DNA of 64,000 nt, from NCBI RefSeq assembly GCF_027912455.1, contig NZ_CP115446.1:2379501-2443500 (forward strand). Reading direction: 5' to 3'. The DNA comes from Aurantiacibacter sp. MUD61 (GTDB lineage: Bacteria; Pseudomonadota; Alphaproteobacteria; Sphingomonadales; Sphingomonadaceae). Each line of letters begins with the position of its first letter. Within the stretch, counting starts at the first letter, position 1. The translations under genes were made by a program, and so were the position numbers. The notes beneath the pieces are model-generated. The model made no database searches. It saw only the letters and a program-made list of their open reading frames with translations, and was not told the DNA's origin. Positions 58,741-64,000 of the stretch are shown piece by piece.

Positions 58741-59499
58741 ATGACTATTCGGCCTTACATCGTTGGCAATTGGAAGATGCACGGCACCCGCGCCATGCTG
58801 GCAGAGGCGCGCGCGATCGATCGCGCGGCAGAGCGGCTCATCAAGGTGGAAGTGGCTCTGGCCCCGCCATCGACGCTGATTCACGCCTGCCGCAAGGAAG
58901 CCAATCTCATCGGAATCGGTGCGCAGGATTGTCATCCCGCAGATGGCGGCGCGCACACCGGCGATATCTCCGCCGCCATGCTGAAAGACGCGGGCGCTGG
59001 CTTTACAATCGTTGGTCACAGCGAACGACGCGCCGATCACGGCGAAACCAATGCGCTCGTCAAGCAGAAGGCGGAAGCCGCTATTGAAGCGGGCATGGCC
59101 GCAATCGTCTGCGTCGGTGAAACCGAAGCTGATCGGGATGCTGGCAAGGCCGAAGCGACCGTCGGTCGCCAGCTAAAGGCGTCACTTCCTGAAGGCGAAG
59201 CAGCCGCTGCCAATGTTACCGTGGCTTACGAGCCGGTCTGGGCTATCGGCACCGGACGCACGCCGACGCCTGAAGATATCGCAGACATGCACCGCCACAT
59301 TCGCAGCAAGCTTGTGGAAGTTTACGGCGAGGTAGGGCAGGAAATCCGCATCCTCTACGGCGGTTCGGTAAAGCCTGAAAATGCAGCAGAATTGCTTTCG
59401 GCGGACGACGTCGGCGGAGCACTCGTCGGCGGCGCAAGCCTGACGGCGGAGAGCTTCCTCGGCATTATTATCGCCGCCGCAGGGGATGACGCGGAGTAA
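58741..59499 (+). CDS. tpiA: Triosephosphate isomerase
   Basis: 252 residues, glycolytic TIM barrel. GNWKMHG (Lys12), VGHSERR (catalytic His) and AYEPVWAIGTG (catalytic Glu, about residue 163) are all present, with the phosphate-loop GGSVKPEN. The ATG at 58741 gives the usual N-terminus; TTG at 58738 is adjacent. Confidence 0.97.
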   Translation: MTIRPYIVGNWKMHGTRAMLAEARAIDRAAERLIKVEVALAPPSTLIHACRKEANLIGIGAQDCHPADGGAHTGDISAAMLKDAGAGFTIVGHSERRADHGETNALVKQKAEAAIEAGMAAIVCVGETEADRDAGKAEATVGRQLKASLPEGEAAAANVTVAYEPVWAIGTGRTPTPEDIADMHRHIRSKLVEVYGEVGQEIRILYGGSVKPENAAELLSADDVGGALVGGASLTAESFLGIIIAAAGDDAE

Positions 59500-59591
59500 A
59501 ACCTCTCGCCATCCGCTCTTGTGAACTGGGCGAACGCAGCCTAAATGCGCCCTCCGGCATGGTGCCGTATTGAACAGATTGACTGACTGAT

Positions 59592-59954
59592 ATGACCCTT
59601 TTCCTCTTCCTCACCGTTGTGCAGGCCTTCGTGGCCGCTGGCCTCGTGATCCTGGTGCTGATGCAGCGCTCTGAGGGTGGTGGTCTTGGCATCGGTGGCG
59701 GTGGGAGCCCTGGCGGTCTGATGTCTGCGCGCGGTGCAGCCGATGTGTTGAGCCGGGCAACCAAATGGTTTGCCATTCTATTCGTCGCGCTTTCGATTGT
59801 CCTCGCAGCAGTCGCCGTAGACGCGACGGGTCAGCGAGACTTTGACGATTCGCTCGATCGCTCGACCTCTGCACCGGACCTGCCGAGCAGTTCCGCACCA
59901 GAGGCAGAGGAAGCCGCACCGGCAGATGATCCGCTGGCTGACGTCACCGAATAA
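59592..59954 (+). CDS. secG: Protein-export membrane protein SecG
   Basis: 120 residues with two helices, part of the SecYEG channel. LVILVLMQRSEGGGLGIGGG is the diagnostic loop. The tail is acidic and Pro/Ala-rich, longer than E. coli SecG. Start ATG at 59592. No tRNA gene lies beside it, unlike in enterobacteria. Confidence 0.95.
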   Translation: MTLFLFLTVVQAFVAAGLVILVLMQRSEGGGLGIGGGGSPGGLMSARGAADVLSRATKWFAILFVALSIVLAAVAVDATGQRDFDDSLDRSTSAPDLPSSSAPEAEEAAPADDPLADVTE

Positions 59955-60069
59955 TCGCGCCTGTTCCGGCGAGTACGCTCGCCCGATCGCACTAATCCCC
60001 CGATACACGCAAAAAAGCGGCGCAATTCGCTTGCACCGAATCCTTGCGTCAGCTTAAGGCTTGCCTCCC

Positions 60070-61710
60070 ATGGCGCGGTACATTTTTATCACCGGCGGCG
60101 TGGTCTCCTCGCTCGGCAAAGGTCTTATGGCAGCCTCTCTGGCGGCCCTTTTGCAGGCGCGTGGATACAAGGTCCGTATCCGGAAATTCGATCCCTATCT
60201 CAATGTCGATCCGGGCACGATGAGCCCGTATCAGCATGGCGAAGTCTATGTGACGGACGATGGCGCGGAGACCGATCTCGATCTCGGTCATTATGAGCGC
60301 TTCACCGGGGTTTCCGCGCATCAGAACGACAATATAACTTCGGGCCGCGTCTATCGCGACATCATCGCCAAGGAACGCCGCGGCGATTATCTCGGCGCGA
60401 CTGTCCAGGTCATCCCGCACGTGACCGATGCGATCAAGGATTTTGCGCTCGCCGACCAGGGCGATCACGATTTCATACTGTGTGAGATTGGCGGCACCGT
60501 GGGCGATATCGAAAGCCTGCCGTTCATGGAGGCGATCCGCCAGCTGCGTAACGAGCTGGAGCCGGATCAAACCGTCTCCGTCCATGTGACGCTGGTGCCT
60601 TATATCGCTGCAGCGGGTGAGCTGAAAACCAAGCCGACGCAGCACTCGGTACGCGAGCTAGCGGCATTGGGCATCAAGCCGGATGTCCTGCTGTGCCGTG
60701 CAGAGCATCCGATCCCGGATAGCGAACGCCAGAAAATCGCCAATTTCTGCAACGTGCGCAAGGAGTCGGTCATTCCGGCGCTCGACGCGACGAGCATCTA
60801 CGCCGTCCCGCAGCAATATCACGAAGAAGGTCTCGACACTGAAGTGCTTCGTCACTTCGGCATGCTTGGCACCAGCAACCCGCCGGACATGGCGCGCTGG
60901 ACCGATGTCGTCGATCGCTACGAGAATCCCGAGGGCGAAGTTACCATTGGCGTTGTCGGCAAATATGTGGGCCTGCCCGATGCGTATAAGTCGCTGAATG
61001 AGGCGCTCGTTCACGGCGGCATGGCCAATCGCACCAAGGTCAATATCCGCTGGATCGATGCCGAGGTATTCGAAGGCGATGATGCCGATATCGCCGCGCA
61101 GCTTGAGCCGCTTCACGGCATTCTGGTGCCCGGCGGGTTCGGCGATCGCGGCAGTGAAGGCAAGATTGCCAGCGTACGCTTTGCCCGCGAGCGCAAGGTT
61201 CCGTTCCTGGGGATCTGTCTCGGCATGCAGATGGCCTGCATCGAAGGCGCGCGCAATACTGCCGATATATCAACGGCTTCTTCGACGGAGTTCGGAGAGA
61301 CTGACGAGCCGGTAGTCGGCATCATCACAGAGTGGATGAGCGAAGAGGGCTTGCAAAAGCGCTCCGAAGAAACCGATCTTGGCGGCACCATGCGCCTTGG
61401 CGCCTATGATGCGAAACTGACGGGTAACAGCCACGTCTCGCAGCTTTACGACGGCGCCACGGAAATTTCCGAACGTCATCGCCACCGCTACGAAGTGAAC
61501 TCGGCCTATATCGACAGGCTGGAGAAGGGCGGACTGGTGTTTTCCGGCATGTCGCCCGATGGCCTGTTACCCGAAATCGTCGAGCGCCCGGATCACCCCT
61601 GGTTCGTCGGTGTACAGTTCCATCCGGAATACAAAAGCCGACCGTTCGAACCGCACCCGCTGTTTTCCGGTTTCATCGCGGCAGCGCTCAAGCAGTCACG
61701 CCTCGTCTGA
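60070..61710 (+). CDS. pyrG: CTP synthase
   Basis: 546 residues. Glutamine-dependent amination of UTP to [13 protein letters not shown] is the P-loop of the synthase domain; the glutaminase nucleophile is in [10 protein letters not shown] and the later HPEYKSRP is present. The ATG at 60070 gives the standard [10 protein letters not shown] start. The TTG at 60061 is less likely. The 115 bases after secG hold nothing clear. Confidence 0.97.
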   Translation: MARYIFITGGVVSSLGKGLMAASLAALLQARGYKVRIRKFDPYLNVDPGTMSPYQHGEVYVTDDGAETDLDLGHYERFTGVSAHQNDNITSGRVYRDIIAKERRGDYLGATVQVIPHVTDAIKDFALADQGDHDFILCEIGGTVGDIESLPFMEAIRQLRNELEPDQTVSVHVTLVPYIAAAGELKTKPTQHSVRELAALGIKPDVLLCRAEHPIPDSERQKIANFCNVRKESVIPALDATSIYAVPQQYHEEGLDTEVLRHFGMLGTSNPPDMARWTDVVDRYENPEGEVTIGVVGKYVGLPDAYKSLNEALVHGGMANRTKVNIRWIDAEVFEGDDADIAAQLEPLHGILVPGGFGDRGSEGKIASVRFARERKVPFLGICLGMQMACIEGARNTADISTASSTEFGETDEPVVGIITEWMSEEGLQKRSEETDLGGTMRLGAYDAKLTGNSHVSQLYDGATEISERHRHRYEVNSAYIDRLEKGGLVFSGMSPDGLLPEIVERPDHPWFVGVQFHPEYKSRPFEPHPLFSGFIAAALKQSRLV

Positions 61711-62068
61711 CGATGGTTAATGGCGACAAAAGGTTTTAGTAGAAAACGCTTGCATAAACCCAGCATGAATGCGTAACCGGAGGTTCCGGGGCTGGGGGTT
61801 TACCCGGGGCATTGATCGTTCGGACATTGGCGTTGTTTCCGCCGATGTGATGTCATGACACATGACCCACCCAGCCTCCGAAAAAGGGATTTTACCGCAT
61901 CCGTCTGCCTGAATTGGCACGAAGATGTGGCGGTCTTGCTGATGAAACTGGCTGTCTTTTGCGACCCGGACAGTCAATTTTTGAAGCTTGTCGGCGTGCA
62001 AACGTCGAGGGGGCGGGCTTTAGCGGGCCCGCCCCCAATTATTTCATTACCAGGAATTTTGTGAGGGA
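61711..62068. other. 358-base gene-free region with palindrome and hairpin
   Basis: Between pyrG and hsp20. It holds a 10-base palindrome TGTCATGACA (61851-61860), two short spurious ORFs without ribosome sites, and the perfect hairpin listed separately at 62009-62036. It contains no convincing protein gene. A structured small RNA ending at the hairpin is possible. Confidence 0.6.
62009..62036. terminator. Perfect 10-bp G+C hairpin
   Basis: GGGGGCGGGC (62009-62018) pairs with GCCCGCCCCC (62027-62036) around an eight-base loop, followed on the plus strand by AATTATTTC. The U-run is poor, so it may stop transcription weakly or be the 3' stem of an RNA. Confidence 0.4.
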
Positions 62069-62542
62069 TCAGGCAGCGTCTGCTGCGTCATCACCCTTCT
62101 TGTCGCCATCGACGACTTCCAGCTTGTTGCCGCCGATTGCGATCTTCTTGGGCTTCATCGCTTCAGGCACTTCGCGGACCAGATCCACGACGAGCAGGCC
62201 GTCCTTCAGATCGGCATTCTCGACGCGAACATAATCGGCGAGCTCGAAGCGGCGTTCGAAGCCGCGGTTGGCGATGCCGACATGCAGCATCTCGCCATCG
62301 CTGCCTTCATCGCGCTTGCGTCCCTGCACGGTCAGCAGGTTCTGCTGGGCGGTGATATCGAGGTCTGCGGAGGTAAAGCCGGCCACCGCAATCGTGATGC
62401 GGTAGGCGTCTTCATTGCGACGCTCGATGTTGAAAGGGGGGTAATTATCGCCGGTATTCCGGGCATTGTTTTCGAGCAGGTCGAAAAGCCGGTCGAAACC
62501 GACAGTGGAACGGCGATAGGGTGTGAGATCAAAACGGTTCAT
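62069..62542 (-). CDS. Small heat-shock protein (Hsp20/IbpA family)
   Basis: 157 residues. An alpha-crystallin domain with the central ERRNEDAYRITIAVAGF and FERRFELADYVRVENADLKDGLL is flanked by a short N-terminus (MNRFDLTPYRRSTVGFDRLF) and a charged tail with the KKIAI motif used for oligomer contacts. ATG at 62542 follows GAGGA. The promoter and 5' leader suggest heat control. The chaperone holds unfolded proteins for refolding. Confidence 0.93.
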   Translation of the reverse strand: MNRFDLTPYRRSTVGFDRLFDLLENNARNTGDNYPPFNIERRNEDAYRITIAVAGFTSADLDITAQQNLLTVQGRKRDEGSDGEMLHVGIANRGFERRFELADYVRVENADLKDGLLVVDLVREVPEAMKPKKIAIGGNKLEVVDGDKKGDDAADAA

Positions 62543-62549
62543 TTGCAAC

Positions 62550-62570
62550 AAATCCTCTTTTGAGCAATTT
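62550..62570 (-). promoter_or_regulatory. ROSE-like RNA thermometer hairpin of hsp20
   Basis: On the minus strand the 5' arm AATTGCTC, loop AAAA and 3' arm GAGGATTT fold so that CUC pairs with the SD GAG, with a G opposite a G and a U opposite a U. The UUGCU-against-SD pattern with a noncanonical G is the hallmark of ROSE thermometers. An upstream stem-loop (AATGC..GGAC with GTCC..GCATT, about 62578-62606) fits a short ROSE leader. Confidence 0.6.
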
Positions 62571-62610
62571 GACATTAAATGCGGACCCGTCAGCGGCGTC
62601 CGCGCATTAT

Positions 62611-62638
62611 AAATATGGTGGCCGAAGACAGTTTCAAG
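62611..62638 (-). promoter_or_regulatory. Sigma-32 (RpoH)-type promoter of hsp20
   Basis: CTTGAAA (62632-62638) and CCATATTT (62611-62618) on the minus strand with a 13-base spacer, close to the RpoH consensus CTTGAAA / CCCCATNT. Predicts a leader of about 60 bases for the hsp20 message. Confidence 0.7.
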
Positions 62639-62669
62639 AACTTCGGACCGATATGAAAGTGAGCACAGC

Positions 62670-62933
62670 GTGAGCGAAGCAAAGGTCGAGATTTATACAA
62701 AGGCATGGTGCGGGTTCTGCACGCGGGCAAAGCGACTGCTGGATGAGAAGGGTGTCGATTACACCGAGTATGACATCACCATGGGCGGCGAAAAGCGCAC
62801 CGAGATGATGCAGCGCAAGCCCGATGCGATGACTGTGCCGCAAATCTTCATCGACGATAAAGCAATCGGCGGGTCGGACGATCTCGCCGCGCTGGAGCGT
62901 GAAGGCAGGCTGGACGAGATGCTGGGCCTCTGA
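62670..62933 (+). CDS. grxC: Glutaredoxin (GrxC type)
   Basis: 87 residues, dithiol glutaredoxin. The active site reads CGFC (KAWCGFCTRAKRLL) rather than the common CPYC. TVPQIFIDDKAIGGSDDL is the cis-Pro glutathione site. GTG start at 62670; an ATG at 62653 is out of frame. TGATG overlap with the next gene. Confidence 0.93.
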   Translation: MSEAKVEIYTKAWCGFCTRAKRLLDEKGVDYTEYDITMGGEKRTEMMQRKPDAMTVPQIFIDDKAIGGSDDLAALEREGRLDEMLGL

Positions 62934-63763
62934 TGCCAAAGATAGCGCTTTTGCAGATGCAGTCCGGCGTCGAGCCGGATGCCAACACGACCACGATCAT
63001 CGACGCCGCGCGTCAGGCAGCAGGGCAGGGCGCAGCCATGCTGTTTACGCCTGAAATGGCCGCACTGCTCGACCAGAAAAGATCGCGCGCGTCCGATCAT
63101 ATCGTCAGAGAAGATGAAAGCCAGGTGGTGCGCCGGGTGAGCGAAGCCGCAGCGGAGAACTCCATCTGGATTGCGCTGGGGTTGCCCGTTGCTCGTGAGG
63201 AAGACGGCCGCTGGGCGAACCGGACCCTCCTGTTCGATAAAAATGGCCAGATCGCCGCACGCTACGACAAGATCCACATGTTCGACATGGAGCTCGATGA
63301 CGGCGAAAGCTGGCATGAAAGCAAGGCCTATTGCCCCGGCGAAAAAGCTGTGTCGGTGACGCACACGCCCGTCGGCCATCTGGGGCTCACAATATGCTAC
63401 GACTTACGTTTTCCTGCGCTGTTTGAAGAACTTGGGCGCCGGAAGTGCGATGTCATCGCAACACCTGCGGCCTTCACCAGGCCCACCGGCAAGGCCCATT
63501 GGCACATCCTCCAGCGCGCCCGCGCGATCGAGGCGTCTGCTTTTGTGATCGCCGCAGCCCAGGTCGGAAAGCACGAGGATGGGCGCGAGACCTATGGTCA
63601 CTCGCTTGTGATCGATCCGTGGGGCGAAGTCATGCTCGATATGAGCGGTGAGGAACCCGGGCTTGGCTTCTGCGACATCGATCTTTCGCGCGTGCAAGAC
63701 GTCCGCCGCCAGCTCCCAAGCCTTGCCAACAAGCGCGATATCCCTAAATCCACCCCGCAATGA
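62933..63763 (+). CDS. Carbon-nitrogen hydrolase (nitrilase superfamily, Nit2-like)
   Basis: 276 residues with Glu-Lys-Cys triad: Glu in FTPEMAAL, Lys in YDKIHMFD and Cys in TICYDLRFP. The pattern fits the deaminated-glutathione/omega-amidase branch. The position right after glutaredoxin supports a glutathione link. Start overlaps grxC; the stop overlaps the DUF1178 start. Confidence 0.88.
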   Translation: MPKIALLQMQSGVEPDANTTTIIDAARQAAGQGAAMLFTPEMAALLDQKRSRASDHIVREDESQVVRRVSEAAAENSIWIALGLPVAREEDGRWANRTLLFDKNGQIAARYDKIHMFDMELDDGESWHESKAYCPGEKAVSVTHTPVGHLGLTICYDLRFPALFEELGRRKCDVIATPAAFTRPTGKAHWHILQRARAIEASAFVIAAAQVGKHEDGRETYGHSLVIDPWGEVMLDMSGEEPGLGFCDIDLSRVQDVRRQLPSLANKRDIPKSTPQ

Positions 63764-64000
63764 TCGTCTTCGACCTTTCCTGTGAGCATGGCCACCGTTT
63801 TGAGGGCTGGTTCAGCTCGTCCGACGAATATTCCGCGCAGCTGGATGACGGACTGTTGGTCTGCCCGCTATGCGGATCGGAAAAGGTCTCGAAGGCACCG
63901 ATGGCCCCTGCGGTAGGCAAAAAGGGCAACCAGCAAGCGACAACCGCGCCAAAGGCTGACCCGGCGCCTGCCATGCAGGATGAGACACCGCGTCCGGTGT
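63760..64000 (+). CDS. DUF1178 family protein (3' end outside window)
   Basis: 80 residues visible. MIVFDLSCEHGHRFEGWF with LVCPLCGSEKVSKAPMAP, a zinc-ribbon-like CxxC pair, is the DUF1178 start. Function unknown. It overlaps the nitrilase stop (ATGA) and runs off the window. Confidence 0.88.
   Translation, partial: MIVFDLSCEHGHRFEGWFSSSDEYSAQLDDGLLVCPLCGSEKVSKAPMAPAVGKKGNQQATTAPKADPAPAMQDETPRPV

Noticed and set aside
58662..59087. 141-residue ORF overlapping tpiA
   Set aside because: Arg/His-rich out-of-frame shadow of tpiA.
59955..60069. tRNA-Leu next to secG, as in enterobacteria
   Set aside because: No cloverleaf or TTCGA arm can be folded in the 115 bases.
61855..62064. 69-residue ORF on the plus strand in the gap after pyrG
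   Set aside because: No ribosome-binding site, no recognisable domain, and it contains the G+C hairpin.
1..64000. CRISPR arrays, insertion sequences, prophage or integrase genes
   Set aside because: No regularly spaced repeats, transposase motifs or attachment-like flanks seen.

Overview
The window is a gene-dense, G+C-rich piece of an alphaproteobacterial chromosome, most likely from the Sphingomonadales (Erythrobacteraceae/Sphingomonadaceae type). The evidence is the character of the proteins, frequent TTG and GTG starts, a GTTC-N7-GTTC SOS box in front of lexA, an IVVTGSR-type motif in an exported protein, and the birA-coaX-rnj run after nuoN. I see no tRNA, rRNA, insertion sequence, prophage or CRISPR array. 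This is core chromosome, with accessory genes embedded inside core operons.

Region 1 (1-15066). It starts with the 3' part of mrcA, then prfB (a single frame with no programmed frameshift). An exported beta-propeller protein follows, with its Shine-Dalgarno site inside a perfect hairpin. Next are a lipoprotein-type methyltransferase overlapping a nitronate monooxygenase, an alpha/beta hydrolase, an amt-DUF805 pair, an SH3 protein, a small lipoprotein, a divergent thiolase/aldehyde dehydrogenase pair, and a secreted propeller-like protein.

Region 2 (15154-36284). A complete 14-subunit complex I operon, nuoA-N, is interrupted at four subunit boundaries (D/E, E/F, F/G, G/H) by seven extra ORFs. 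These are two small membrane proteins, an FkbM-type methyltransferase, a 47-residue membrane protein, two tandem exported paralogues built from repeated two-cysteine modules, and a 68-residue Gly-rich membrane protein. All are joined by 1-11 base start/stop overlaps and so are probably co-translated with the complex. birA, coaX, rnj and a DUF1467 gene follow.

Region 3 (36285-42836). A large TipN-like coiled-coil membrane protein stands divergent from four genes. Two of these encode phosphorelay-type modules that have lost the phosphoacceptor histidine: an Hpt-like protein with Glu and a histidine-kinase-like protein with Pro. A CtrA-like box lies inside the cluster. I regard this cluster and the nuo-embedded genes as the two most interesting systems here.

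Region 4 (42841-58506). On the minus strand are gltA (with a UUCG terminator) and gltX, then, beyond the plus-strand comEC, lexA, moeA, moaC, a DUF3597 gene and a trp operon (ppiD-trpE-phosphodiester glycosidase-pip-trpG-trpD-trpC). trpE appears to start at CTG behind a perfect AGGAGG.

Region 5 (58741-64000). tpiA, secG and pyrG are followed by a roughly 360-base gene-free stretch ending in a strong hairpin. Next is an hsp20 gene with a sigma-32-like promoter and a ROSE-like RNA thermometer, divergent from a glutaredoxin-nitrilase-DUF1178 operon that runs off the window. All calls rest on reading the sequence; no database search was run.
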